Positions 1 to 9,008 of a stretch of DNA of 64,000 bases are shown here, one piece after another. Position numbers and translations under genes: made by a program. The notes under the pieces were generated by a model, which did no database searches, had not been told where the DNA came from, and was given only the letters and a program-made list of their open reading frames with translations. Source of the DNA: an uncultured Alphaproteobacteria bacterium (GTDB lineage Bacteria > Pseudomonadota > Alphaproteobacteria > Methylaequorales > Methylaequoraceae); contig CACNAV010000006.1 in assembly GCA_902618535.1 (NCBI GenBank), positions 40,577-104,576 of the forward strand. The letters are read 5' to 3'. Within the stretch, counting starts at the first letter, position 1. Each line of letters opens with the position of its first letter.

Positions 1-140
1 ATCCAGAGGGTATTGATTATCCAATCCCTGGTAATGATGACGCTATAAGGTCAATTGAGTTTTATTGTAATGCAATAGCTGAGACAATTAATGAGAACAA
101 AATTAATAATCAAAGCTTAAAAAATGAGAGTGAAACCTAA
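1..140 (+). CDS. rpsB: 30S ribosomal protein S2, C-terminal end (partial)
   Basis: The frame starting at position 3 is open into the window and ends in TAA at 138-140. It reads [19 protein letters not shown], which matches the C-terminal part of ribosomal protein S2, where the protein closes with the conserved IP-GNDDA-RSI segment. S2 is a structural protein of the small ribosomal subunit. The gene lies directly before tsf, the normal bacterial order. The 5' part is outside the window, so start and regulation cannot be seen. Confidence 0.9.
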   Translation, partial: PEGIDYPIPGNDDAIRSIEFYCNAIAETINENKINNQSLKNESET

Positions 141-141
141 A

Positions 142-1008
142 ATGTCATTTTCACCAGAAGATATAAAAAAATTAAGAGATAAAACTGGGGCAGGAATGAT
201 GGACTGTAAAAAAGCCTTGGATGAAACTAAAGATATTGACAAAGCAATTGATTGGTTGAGGAAGAAAGGGATTAATACAGCGCAAAAAAAATCAGAAAGA
301 TCGGCTACTGATGGTCTTATTACTATAAAAATTGTAAATAATACTGGTGTAATTTTAGAAATTAATTCCGAAACAGATTTTGTTGCTAAAAATGAAAATT
401 TCCAAGAATTTTGTGAAACTATTTCAAGTCTGTGTGCTAAAAATAATATTCATGACCTCAATAATCTTCTTGATTCTACTTTTGATAACTCAGGTAATAA
501 AGTTAAAGATGAGTTAACCAACCTAATATCAAAGCTTGGAGAAAATATAGTAATTAAAAGATTAGAAATCATAAATGATGAAAATTTAAAGTTACAAAAA
601 TATCTGCATAATTCTGTCTCAGAAAATTCAGGTAAACTTGGCGTTCTTCTATCTTTTAGTGTGAAAGAAGATAACGTTAAAGTCAGTGAATTATCCAAAC
701 AAATATGTATGCATATCGCCGCTACTGAACCAAAATCAATAGATATTGATTCCTTGGATAGCTCTCTTGTTTCTAAGGAAAAAGATATATACAAAGATCA
801 ACTTAAATCCTCGGGAAAGCCTGATAACATTATTGAAAAAATTATAGAGGGTAAGATTAACAAGTTTTATGAAGACGTTTGTTTGTTGGAACAACCCTTT
901 GTTATTGATAATAAAATAAAGATTAAAGATTTGATATCTGAATTTAACAAAAATAATAATCTGGACTTAACTATCAAGAATTACTTTATTTTTAAATTAG
1001 GTCTATAA
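142..1008 (+). CDS. tsf: Elongation factor Ts
   Basis: EF-Ts is the nucleotide exchange factor that recycles EF-Tu-GDP during translation. The N-terminus carries the family signature KLRDKTGAGMMDCKKAL followed by the TDFVAKN segment near residue 80, and the length (288 residues) is normal. I start it at ATG 142, giving MSFSPEDIKK; an in-frame ATG at 124 would add six residues that overlap the end of rpsB and are not expected in the family. It follows rpsB by one base and precedes pyrH and frr, as in most proteobacteria. Confidence 0.97.
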   Translation: MSFSPEDIKKLRDKTGAGMMDCKKALDETKDIDKAIDWLRKKGINTAQKKSERSATDGLITIKIVNNTGVILEINSETDFVAKNENFQEFCETISSLCAKNNIHDLNNLLDSTFDNSGNKVKDELTNLISKLGENIVIKRLEIINDENLKLQKYLHNSVSENSGKLGVLLSFSVKEDNVKVSELSKQICMHIAATEPKSIDIDSLDSSLVSKEKDIYKDQLKSSGKPDNIIEKIIEGKINKFYEDVCLLEQPFVIDNKIKIKDLISEFNKNNNLDLTIKNYFIFKLGL

Positions 1009-1023
1009 CAAAACCATTTCATT

Positions 1024-1740
1024 TTGATAAGTCTTAAAAAAAAGCATATTTTACTGAAATTATCAGGTGAATCATTAATGGGAAACAATGATTTTGGAAT
1101 AGATCTTGACACTATCAATTCCATAACCGAGCAGATAGTAACCATTCACAATAATGGGACAAAGCTTTCCATTGTAGTAGGAGGGGGTAACATATTTAGA
1201 GGAGTCTCTGCATCTTCATTTGGAATGGATAGGTCTTCAGCTGATTATACAGGGATGATGGCAACAGTGATTAATTCTTTGGTACTACAAAATTCCTTGG
1301 AACAAAAAGGATTAGAAACTAGAGTACTCTCCGCTCTAAAAATGGACACAGTCTGTGAACCTTATATTAGAAGAAGAGCAATTAGGCATATTGAAAAGAA
1401 TAGAATAGTTATTTTTGCCGCGGGTACAGGTAACCCATTTTTTACCACTGATACAGCAGCTAGCCTAAGGGCGTCTGAAATGAAGTGTGATTTTTTACTT
1501 AAGGCAACAAAGGTGGATGGGATCTATGATTCTGACCCACTTAAAGATTCTAAAGCAAAAAAATTTGATGAACTAAGTTATGATGATGTTATTAGTAAAA
1601 ATTTAAAAGTAATGGATATAACCGCAGTAACACTGGCTAAGGAGAATAAAATTCCAATTGTAGTTTTTTCGATATTGCAAAAGGATTCTTTAATTGAGAT
1701 AATAAATGGTAATGGTTCTTTTACAATCATAAAAGGGTAG
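1024..1740 (+). CDS. pyrH: UMP kinase
   Basis: UMP kinase phosphorylates UMP to UDP in pyrimidine nucleotide synthesis. The protein shows the amino-acid-kinase fold signatures KLSGESLMG at the N-terminus, VVGGGNIFRG near residue 55, and the DTAASLRA and KATKVDGIYDSDP segments that are typical of bacterial PyrH. The length of 238 residues is standard. The start is TTG at 1024: no ATG lies close enough to keep the KLSGES nucleotide-binding loop, so the TTG is preferred. It sits 15 nt after tsf and 4 nt before frr. Confidence 0.96.
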   Translation: MISLKKKHILLKLSGESLMGNNDFGIDLDTINSITEQIVTIHNNGTKLSIVVGGGNIFRGVSASSFGMDRSSADYTGMMATVINSLVLQNSLEQKGLETRVLSALKMDTVCEPYIRRRAIRHIEKNRIVIFAAGTGNPFFTTDTAASLRASEMKCDFLLKATKVDGIYDSDPLKDSKAKKFDELSYDDVISKNLKVMDITAVTLAKENKIPIVVFSILQKDSLIEIINGNGSFTIIKG

Positions 1741-1744
1741 ATTT

Positions 1745-2296
1745 ATGTTGGATTTGAAAATATATGAAGAAAAAATGGAAAAAGCTATTGATGTTTTAAA
1801 AAGAGAATTTTCTGGACTTAGGACAGGTAGAGCCTCAACATCACTGTTAGATCCAATTTCAGTTGAAGCGTACGGTTCAAAGGTACCATTGAATCAGGTT
1901 TCTAATATTAGTGTTCCTGAATCTAGATTATTAATTGTTCAAGTTTGGGATGATTCGCTTGTTAATACTGTGGAAAATTCAATTAGGAACTCTAACCTTG
2001 GACTCAATCCTATGATTGAGGGAAGCTTGATAAGAATACCTATTCCTGAACTATCTGAAGAAAGAAGAATAGAAATAGTAAAAATTGCTTCTAAATACTC
2101 TGAAGATTCTAAGGTTTCAATCAGAAATATTCGTAGAGATGCAATGGAAAAAATAAAAAGCCTTGAAAAAAATAAAGAAATTTCACAAGATGAATCTTTC
2201 AAATTTTCCGATGAAGTTCAAAATATGACTAAAATTTTGATAGAAAAAATTGATACTTTATTTGCTGATAAGGAAAAAGATATATTAAGAGTATAA
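1745..2296 (+). CDS. frr: Ribosome recycling factor
   Basis: RRF splits post-termination ribosomes together with EF-G. The protein has the hallmark LRTGRAS segment near residue 25, the LNQVSNISVPE and IPIPELSEERR stretches, and a typical length of 183 residues. It is in its canonical place after pyrH and before uppS, so it probably belongs to the same transcript as rpsB-tsf-pyrH. Confidence 0.97.
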   Translation: MLDLKIYEEKMEKAIDVLKREFSGLRTGRASTSLLDPISVEAYGSKVPLNQVSNISVPESRLLIVQVWDDSLVNTVENSIRNSNLGLNPMIEGSLIRIPIPELSEERRIEIVKIASKYSEDSKVSIRNIRRDAMEKIKSLEKNKEISQDESFKFSDEVQNMTKILIEKIDTLFADKEKDILRV

Positions 2297-2306
2297 TCAA
2301 TGACCA

Positions 2307-3017
2307 ATGACGCATGGAATTGATACAAAAAATTTGTTTCCATCTCATGTTGCATTTATAATGGATGGGAATAGAAGATGGGCAAAAAAAAAAAATCTTC
2401 CCATTATTGATGGTCACAAAAAGGGTGCCGAAATAATTAAGAAAATCGTCCGTAAATCAATAAAACTTAATATCAAATATTTGACATTTTATGGATTTTC
2501 TAATGAAAATTGGAACAGAAGCAAACATGAGGTTGTTCAATTACAGTCTTTATTAAAACTCTACTTAGATTCTGAAACTGATAGTTTTATGAAAAATCAA
2601 ATAAATTTTTCATTTATAGGTGATATTGGGAAGTTTGATTTTCTAATAAGAGAAAAACTATATAGCTTGCAAAAAGCAACAAGTAGTTTTAAAAATCTTT
2701 TTTTTACTTTAGCTCTAGGTTATGGCTCTAGAGGCGAGATTTTGGGTTCAATAAATAAAATATTAAAAAAAAAACAGATTAAAACCGATATTACAGAAAA
2801 AGATATTTCTGATAATTTAATGACAAGTCACTTGCCTGAACCAGATTTTGTAATAAGAACATCTGGTGAAAAAAGGTTATCAAATTTTCTATTATGGCAA
2901 ATCGCTTACTCTGAACTATACTTTACCAAAACTCAATGGCCAGATTTTAATCTTACTAGATACATGATTGCTCTAAAAAATTTTATAAATAGAAAAAGAA
3001 GATATGGAGGAGATTAA
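2307..3017 (+). CDS. uppS: Undecaprenyl diphosphate synthase
   Basis: This cis-prenyltransferase makes the C55 lipid carrier for peptidoglycan and O-antigen synthesis from FPP and IPP. The catalytic Asp is in HVAFIMDGNRRWAK near residue 20, and the C-terminal family block RTSGEKRLSNFLLWQ followed by YSELYF is intact. At 236 residues it is of normal size. Its TAA shares one base with the ATG of cdsA (3017), suggesting translational coupling. Confidence 0.96.
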   Translation: MTHGIDTKNLFPSHVAFIMDGNRRWAKKKNLPIIDGHKKGAEIIKKIVRKSIKLNIKYLTFYGFSNENWNRSKHEVVQLQSLLKLYLDSETDSFMKNQINFSFIGDIGKFDFLIREKLYSLQKATSSFKNLFFTLALGYGSRGEILGSINKILKKKQIKTDITEKDISDNLMTSHLPEPDFVIRTSGEKRLSNFLLWQIAYSELYFTKTQWPDFNLTRYMIALKNFINRKRRYGGD

Positions 3018-3844
3018 TGGTAAAAGATTTTGAATTAAGGTTTTTTTCATCAATTTTTCTTTTTATTCCTTTATTTTTTCTTTTTTCAAAAAATAATTTT
3101 ATTTTTTTATTTGTTATTCAAATCTTACTTTCATTAAGTTTATGGGAATTTTTTAGATTAAAAAGTTTTAAAGATTACCTTAAAAAAAAAAAAAAAATCA
3201 ATATATTACTGAGTCGGCATAAGATTTCTAGTTTAGATTTTGTTATTATATTTAAAGTTAATTTAGCATTATTGTTAACTTTTTATTATTCAAACATTAT
3301 GGTCTTCGTAGTATTAATTTTTTTTCTTTTATATTCTTATTTAATATTAAAGTTTGATTTTGAGAAGCTTTTAGGTCTAGTTTATTGTTCAACTCCATTC
3401 TTTATATTAGTTAATCTCAGAAATGATTATAATTACGAACAATTTTTATTTTTTATTTTCTTTTTTACCATTTTAACTGATGTATTCTCATTTTTTTCGG
3501 GAAAAATTATTAAAGGAAAAAAAATTTATCCGTCAATAAGTTCTGGTAAAACTGTTTCTGGCACAATTGGAGGAATTGTAATTCCTTGTATACTTTCTTT
3601 ATTAATGTTTATTAATTTAAAAGATTCTTATTTAGTTGTATTTTCTTCAATATTTTTTTCTATGATTGTCCAGCTAGGAGACTTTTTAGAATCATATTTT
3701 AAGAGGCTGTGCAATGTCAAAGATAGTGGAAATTTGATTCCCGGTCATGGTGGTGTGTTAGATCGGTTTGATGGTTTATTTTTATTAATAATAGTAATAT
3801 TTATTTTAAAAATACTAAATTTTAATTTTTTTTTTATAATATAA
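3017..3844 (+). CDS. cdsA: Phosphatidate cytidylyltransferase
   Basis: CdsA makes CDP-diacylglycerol from phosphatidic acid and CTP in the inner membrane. The protein is a string of hydrophobic membrane segments and ends with the family signature PGHGGVLDRFDGL near residue 240; the SGKTVSGTIGG segment is also present. It overlaps uppS by one base. A run of 16 A bases at 3182-3197, encoding Lys residues in a loop, is an unusual slippage-prone tract inside the gene. Confidence 0.94.
   Translation: MVKDFELRFFSSIFLFIPLFFLFSKNNFIFLFVIQILLSLSLWEFFRLKSFKDYLKKKKKINILLSRHKISSLDFVIIFKVNLALLLTFYYSNIMVFVVLIFFLLYSYLILKFDFEKLLGLVYCSTPFFILVNLRNDYNYEQFLFFIFFFTILTDVFSFFSGKIIKGKKIYPSISSGKTVSGTIGGIVIPCILSLLMFINLKDSYLVVFSSIFFSMIVQLGDFLESYFKRLCNVKDSGNLIPGHGGVLDRFDGLFLLIIVIFILKILNFNFFFII
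3182..3197 (+). repeat. A16 homopolymer inside cdsA
   Basis: Sixteen consecutive A bases code for five Lys codons and the first base of the next Ile codon. This is the longest single-base run I noticed in the window. In AT-rich genomes such runs can cause transcriptional slippage or assembly errors. The reading frame is intact as given. Confidence 0.85.
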
Positions 3845-3850
3845 AATTAG

Positions 3851-5011
3851 ATGAAAAAAAAAATTACTATATTTGGTTCAACCGGTTCAATAGGGGATTC
3901 TACTTTAGATCTTGTAAAGAGCCATCCTGAAAAATATGAAATAGTTGGCTTAACTATTAATAATAACTATAAAAAATTAATTAAACAGGTAAATAGTTTT
4001 AAACCAAAGATAGTATCTATAAATGATACTGAATCTTATAAAAAATTTAAGGAAATTAACCAAAACCAAAGCTTAAAAGTTGTTAATGGCAAAGATTGTT
4101 ATGATGAAATTCTTGATTATAAAACAGATATGGTTGTAGCTGCTATTACTGGGTCAACTGGATTGATGCCAGTTGTGAAGGCTGCTCAAAAAGGTATTCC
4201 TATAGCATTAGCAAATAAAGAGAGTTTAGTTTGTTCTGGGTCATTGATTACATCAATTGCTAAACAAAATGGTTCAATTATTCTTCCAGTTGATTCCGAA
4301 CATAATGCAATTTTTCAAGTATTAGATTCAAAAAATCGTTCAAAGGTTTCAAAGTTAATTTTAACAGCATCTGGTGGTCCTTTTTTAAATAAAGAAACTA
4401 AAGATCTTGTTGATATTACTCCTGAGCAGGCCGTAAAACATCCTAATTGGTCTATGGGAAAAAAAATTTCTGTTGACTCTGCAACAATGATGAACAAAGG
4501 TCTTGAATTAATAGAGGCACATTTTTTATTTGAGATGCCTCATCAAAAAATTGACGTGATCATTCATCCAGAATCTATTATTCATTCCTGTGTTGAGTAT
4601 GATGATGGTTCTATCTTGTCTCAAATGGGAACACCTGATATGCGTATACCTATTTCTTTTGTTTTAGCATATCCAGATAGAATTTCTAACTCCGTGAAAA
4701 AACTTGAATTAGGAAAAGTTAAAAAATTGACTTTTCTGGAACCTGACCTAAAAAAATTTCCGTGTTTAGAACTTGCCTATGAAGCTTTAAAAATAAAAAA
4801 AAGTGCCCCAACAATTCTCAACGCTGCCAATGAGATAGCTGTTGCTGCATTTTTATCTAGTAAAATTAAGTATTTGTCAATACCAAGGTTAGTGGAAAAA
4901 ACTTTAAATAAAGCTTCATTTTCCAACATCAATAGTATAAAAGATGTAATAGAAATAGATAAAAATTCACGGCAAATAGCAACGAGTATGGTTATTTCTG
5001 GAAAGTATTAA
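3851..5011 (+). CDS. dxr: 1-deoxy-D-xylulose 5-phosphate reductoisomerase
   Basis: Dxr (IspC) converts DXP to MEP with NADPH, the committed step of the non-mevalonate isoprenoid route. The NADPH-binding loop FGSTGSIGDSTLDLV is at the N-terminus, and the metal and substrate segments ALANKESLV, PVDSEHNAIFQ and SVDSATMMNKGLELIEAH are intact. The length of 386 residues is normal. With uppS here and ispDF at 30048-31205, the window holds several steps of this pathway. Confidence 0.97.
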   Translation: MKKKITIFGSTGSIGDSTLDLVKSHPEKYEIVGLTINNNYKKLIKQVNSFKPKIVSINDTESYKKFKEINQNQSLKVVNGKDCYDEILDYKTDMVVAAITGSTGLMPVVKAAQKGIPIALANKESLVCSGSLITSIAKQNGSIILPVDSEHNAIFQVLDSKNRSKVSKLILTASGGPFLNKETKDLVDITPEQAVKHPNWSMGKKISVDSATMMNKGLELIEAHFLFEMPHQKIDVIIHPESIIHSCVEYDDGSILSQMGTPDMRIPISFVLAYPDRISNSVKKLELGKVKKLTFLEPDLKKFPCLELAYEALKIKKSAPTILNAANEIAVAAFLSSKIKYLSIPRLVEKTLNKASFSNINSIKDVIEIDKNSRQIATSMVISGKY

Positions 5012-5016
5012 TTTTG

Positions 5017-6057
5017 ATGCTAGATATAATTTTTAATTCGATAATTCCTTTTGTAATTATACTTACAATACTTGTTTTTGTTCATGAGCTTGGGCATTAC
5101 CTTGCGGCTATAAAAAATAATGTTAAGGTTGAAGTATTTTCTATTGGTTTCGGAAAAGAGCTTTTTGGTTTTACTGATAATTCAGGGACAAGATGGAAGT
5201 TTTCTCTCTTACCATTGGGTGGTTACGTTAAAATGCATGGAGATGCAGACGAATCAAGTACTAAAAAAAGTACAGAAAATATAGATCTTAAAAAATCTTT
5301 TCATAATAAGTCAATTGGTCAAAGATCTTTAATCTTATTTGCAGGTCCAGCTGCAAATTTTATTTTTTCAATAATTTTACTAGTGTTTATCAATTGTTTT
5401 TATGGACTCACGTCAACTAAGCCTACAATTAGTGAAATAGAAAAAGGTATGCCAGCCGATCTTTCAGGATTAAAAATAGGTGACACTATTTTGGAAATTA
5501 ATGAAAAAAAAATTTCTGATTTTTCAGAACTCAGGGCCATAATTTCCTCTAATGAAACCATTAGAATTACATATAGCCGCAATAATAACATTGAAATTAT
5601 TAATTTAAAAACTGTTGAAGGTAAAATTGGAATTAAAGGTACCGCTGAAACTAGAAAACTTAACTTTTTAAATTCGTGTATTACATCTGTTGTACAGTTT
5701 TATAATTTCGTAAAGATGACACTTTTTGGTATTTATGAAATGATCTCAGGTCAAAGGGGAACTGAAGATTTGGGTGGACCAATACGTATTGCTGAATTAT
5801 CTGGGGATTTTTGGAGCAAAGGGATTCACAGTACTTTGTGGTTTATGATGATTATTTCACTTAATCTCGGATTAATTAATCTTTTTCCAATACCAATGTT
5901 AGATGGGGGACATTTGCTTCTCAATTTTATTGAATTCGTTAAAGGTTCTCCTCTTAATAAAAAATCGCTTGAGCTGGTTCACACGATTGGTTTGGTTTTA
6001 CTTCTTTCACTTATGGTATTTGCAACATATAATGATGTACTAAGAATAATAAAATAA
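5017..6057 (+). CDS. rseP: Site-2 intramembrane zinc protease RseP
   Basis: RseP cleaves transmembrane anti-sigma factors and leftover signal peptides in the inner membrane. The zinc motif HELGH lies in the first membrane helix, the LGGYVKMHGD segment follows, a PDZ-like domain spans roughly residues 125-200, and the second active-site motif NLFPIPMLDGGH is near residue 290. I start at ATG 5017; a TTG one codon upstream (5014) is also possible. It sits between dxr and bamA, the classic envelope-biogenesis order. Confidence 0.95.
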   Translation: MLDIIFNSIIPFVIILTILVFVHELGHYLAAIKNNVKVEVFSIGFGKELFGFTDNSGTRWKFSLLPLGGYVKMHGDADESSTKKSTENIDLKKSFHNKSIGQRSLILFAGPAANFIFSIILLVFINCFYGLTSTKPTISEIEKGMPADLSGLKIGDTILEINEKKISDFSELRAIISSNETIRITYSRNNNIEIINLKTVEGKIGIKGTAETRKLNFLNSCITSVVQFYNFVKMTLFGIYEMISGQRGTEDLGGPIRIAELSGDFWSKGIHSTLWFMMIISLNLGLINLFPIPMLDGGHLLLNFIEFVKGSPLNKKSLELVHTIGLVLLLSLMVFATYNDVLRIIK

Positions 6058-6062
6058 ATACA

Positions 6063-8411
6063 ATGAAAACTTATTATTTGTATTTTTTTTGTATTTTTTT
6101 TAGTCAATTTTTTCTTTTTAGTTCAGTCAATTCACAATCTCCAGGTACGCCTTCCTCAAGCTATGACTTCGATTACTACTCTAAAGGAAAAAAAAATAAA
6201 GAAATAGATCCCAACATTCTCTTGGAAAATACAAACGTTATAACTAATATAATAGTACAGGGTAATAAAAGATTAGAATCTAACTTAATTATTAATGAAT
6301 CCCAAATTCAAACATTAGGTACTAATGAGAAAAGCCTAAGTAAAGCTGTTAAAAATTTATATAAAACCGGTTACTTTGATGATGTTCAAATTTTTAAAGA
6401 AAATAGCCTTGTATATATTAATGTTAAAGAAAACCCAGTTATTGATTTAATTTCTATTGAAGGAAACAAAGAGATTTCAGATGATTTGATTTTAGAGGAA
6501 TTAACCATAAAGTCTAGAAATGTTTATTCCATTGATGTGATAAAATCTGATGCTGATATAATTGAGACTTTGTACAAGCGACAAGGGTTTTTTTCTACAT
6601 ATGTGGAGCCAAAAGTAATAAAAATAGATGATAGCAGGGTTAATTTAGTTTTTGAGGTGTATGAGGGTAATGAAGCAAAAATCAAAAAAGTTAATTTCAT
6701 TAATAATAAAGTTTTTTCAGACTCTACCCTTAAAGATGTAATTAGTTCTAATGAATACAGATGGTATGAGTTTTGGGGTAGTAATGATAAGTTTGATAAG
6801 GATAGAATAAACTATGACAAAGATCTTTTGAAGAAATATTACTATGATAATGGATATATAGATTTTCGCATAGTTTCTGTAAACTCTAGCTTAGTAGACA
6901 ATAGAAAAGATTTTGTTGTTAATTTTTCTTTATTTGAAGGAAATAGATATAAGGTTTCAAATGTTAGTGTAAAATCGAATCTTAGAAACTTACAAAAATT
7001 AGATGTTTCTAATTTAATCGAAATTTCACAAGGTGACTGGTACAGTTCTATTGATATTGATAATTCAATTAAGAATATAAGTGAAAAAGCAAGCCAATAC
7101 GGTTATGCTTTTGTTGAAGTATATCCTATTATTAAAAAAAGGATGGGTTTTATAGATTTAACATTTGAAATTGAGGAAGGAAAAAAAATATTCATTGACA
7201 GAATAGATATCATCGGAAATGTAAAAACAGTTGATAAAGTAATAAGAAGAGAACTTGAGCTTGTTGATGGCGATCCTTTCAATTCTGTAAAATTAAGACA
7301 AAGCGAAAGAAATATAAATAATACAGCTCTTTTTGAAGGTGTGGAAATTAAACTTGATGAGTCGTCGGATTCTAATAAAGCAACTGTAGAGGTTGAAGTT
7401 AAAGAAAAAGCCACTGGACAATTTTCAGTTGGGGGGGGATTTTCATCACTAGATGGTGCGATTGGTAATGTGTCTATCAGAGAATCTAATCTTTTTGGAG
7501 AAGCCAAAGAAATCTCTCTTGCACTTGGGATATCAACAAGAAAACAAGAAGTTGATTTATCTTACACAAACCCATATTTTTTAGATAAGGATGTAGCTGC
7601 TGGTATAGATTTATTCAATGTTAGAAGAAATAATAAAAGATACAGCGGATATAAACACAATATTCTGGGTTTTAGACTTCGTTCAGGATATGAGATAATT
7701 AATGATTTAAGACATTTTTCTAGTTACACTCTTAAAAGAGATAAGATTCATGATATAAGCAATACAACGTCTAGATTTATTCAAGACCAAGAAGGGAAAA
7801 GAGTAACGTCGATAATTGGACAAGCAATTCAATATAGTTCTCTAAATGATAGAATTAACCCAACGGAAGGTATACGAGTTCGTTTGGACGTAGATTATTA
7901 TGGATTACTTGGAGATGCTGAACATTTTCAAGGCGAGTTGAGAGTAGCAAATTTTTTTAGATTAACTGATGGAATAATTTTAGGAAACTTCATTGAAGGA
8001 GGGTATATACATCCGATTAAAGATGTAAAAATTAATGATAGATTTTTTATAAATGGAGATAGATTAAGAGGCTTTAAAAATCTTGGAGTTGGTCCAAGAG
8101 ACTCTTCAACAACTGATGCTCTTGGAGGAGAGATTTATTATTTAAGCAGAAATGAATTAACATTTCCACTTGGTCTTCCAGACGATTTAGGTGTTGATGG
8201 ATTATTATTTGCTGATATCGGTACCTTATATAATTTATCTGAATCTGGAACTGGTGTAATTGATGAAAATAAACCTCGTGCATCTGTTGGTGCTGGTATT
8301 TCGTGGCTTTCCCCGTTTGGGCCAGTTAAGTTTTACCTGTCAAAGGCTGTTTTAAAAGAAAATTATGATAAAAAAGAGATTTTTAGATTTAGTTTTGGTA
8401 CAACATATTAA
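6063..8411 (+). CDS. bamA: Outer-membrane protein assembly factor BamA
   Basis: BamA is the core barrel of the machine that inserts beta-barrel proteins in the outer membrane. A hydrophobic signal peptide covers about residues 1-24, five POTRA-like domains fill roughly residues 50-440, and the C-terminal barrel includes the RLRGF motif (GDRLRGFKN, near residue 670). The protein ends in an aromatic residue (FGTTY), as outer-membrane barrels do. At 782 residues it is of normal length. A G8 tract at 7431-7438 lies at the start of the barrel region. Confidence 0.96.
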   Translation: MKTYYLYFFCIFFSQFFLFSSVNSQSPGTPSSSYDFDYYSKGKKNKEIDPNILLENTNVITNIIVQGNKRLESNLIINESQIQTLGTNEKSLSKAVKNLYKTGYFDDVQIFKENSLVYINVKENPVIDLISIEGNKEISDDLILEELTIKSRNVYSIDVIKSDADIIETLYKRQGFFSTYVEPKVIKIDDSRVNLVFEVYEGNEAKIKKVNFINNKVFSDSTLKDVISSNEYRWYEFWGSNDKFDKDRINYDKDLLKKYYYDNGYIDFRIVSVNSSLVDNRKDFVVNFSLFEGNRYKVSNVSVKSNLRNLQKLDVSNLIEISQGDWYSSIDIDNSIKNISEKASQYGYAFVEVYPIIKKRMGFIDLTFEIEEGKKIFIDRIDIIGNVKTVDKVIRRELELVDGDPFNSVKLRQSERNINNTALFEGVEIKLDESSDSNKATVEVEVKEKATGQFSVGGGFSSLDGAIGNVSIRESNLFGEAKEISLALGISTRKQEVDLSYTNPYFLDKDVAAGIDLFNVRRNNKRYSGYKHNILGFRLRSGYEIINDLRHFSSYTLKRDKIHDISNTTSRFIQDQEGKRVTSIIGQAIQYSSLNDRINPTEGIRVRLDVDYYGLLGDAEHFQGELRVANFFRLTDGIILGNFIEGGYIHPIKDVKINDRFFINGDRLRGFKNLGVGPRDSSTTDALGGEIYYLSRNELTFPLGLPDDLGVDGLLFADIGTLYNLSESGTGVIDENKPRASVGAGISWLSPFGPVKFYLSKAVLKENYDKKEIFRFSFGTTY
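7431..7438 (+). repeat. G8 homopolymer inside bamA
   Basis: Eight consecutive G bases encode part of a Gly-Gly-Gly run at the junction of the POTRA region and the barrel. Poly-G of this length is striking in a genome where glycine is otherwise mostly GGA or GGT. Confidence 0.85.
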
Positions 8412-8434
8412 ACAATTAAATTTTAAGGAGTATT

Positions 8435-8989
8435 ATGATAAGGTTATTATTCTTTCTTGCAGTTTCATTCTTTTTTGTTGAAATAAATGCACAAGAAAAA
8501 ACAAGCAACACCCCTAAAGAAAAAACTTTTAAGTCTGGAGTAGGGGTTGTTGATATGAAAAAAATCCTTCAAGATTCAACTGCCTATCAGGCATTAGTTG
8601 ACCAGTTTGAAGAAAAGAGAAGAAAACATAGAAACAAGTTTACAAAAATTGAGGATGTTATTCGAGACGAAGAAAGTAAATTATCTAAGCAAAAGGGTGT
8701 ACTTTCTAAAGAAGTTTTTGCAAATAAAATTAAAGAGCTTAACAAAAAAATAAATGAATTAAAGTCTAAACAAGCTGGCGAAGCACAAAAATTTGAAAGA
8801 GAGTTCGAAAAATCAACTAATAAGATTCAAGGTGCTCTTATTGATGTTCTTTCAATGATAGCAAATAAAAATAAGTTAGATATAGTAATGGCCAAAAATC
8901 AGCTTCTTCTCGTAGGAAAAGATATTGATCTGACTGAGGACGCTATTAAAGAGTTAAATAAAATTTTACCAAAAATAAATAAAGATTAG
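8435..8989 (+). CDS. skp: Periplasmic chaperone Skp/OmpH family
   Basis: Skp-family proteins hold unfolded outer-membrane proteins in the periplasm and deliver them to BamA. The protein has an N-terminal signal peptide (about residues 1-20), the family start GVGVVDMKKILQDS, and a long Lys/Glu-rich coiled coil from about residue 60 to 135. The length of 184 residues is typical. A good ribosome binding site, AAGGAG at 8425-8430, precedes the ATG. It follows bamA and precedes lpxD as expected. Confidence 0.93.
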   Translation: MIRLLFFLAVSFFFVEINAQEKTSNTPKEKTFKSGVGVVDMKKILQDSTAYQALVDQFEEKRRKHRNKFTKIEDVIRDEESKLSKQKGVLSKEVFANKIKELNKKINELKSKQAGEAQKFEREFEKSTNKIQGALIDVLSMIANKNKLDIVMAKNQLLLVGKDIDLTEDAIKELNKILPKINKD

Positions 8990-9008
8990 TTATAAAAAGA
9001 GAGTTAAC

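Noticed and set aside
7103..7507. 134-codon open frame on the minus strand within bamA
   Set aside because: It lies fully inside a well-supported bamA and its product is a Ser/Leu-rich string typical of antisense frames in AT-rich genes.
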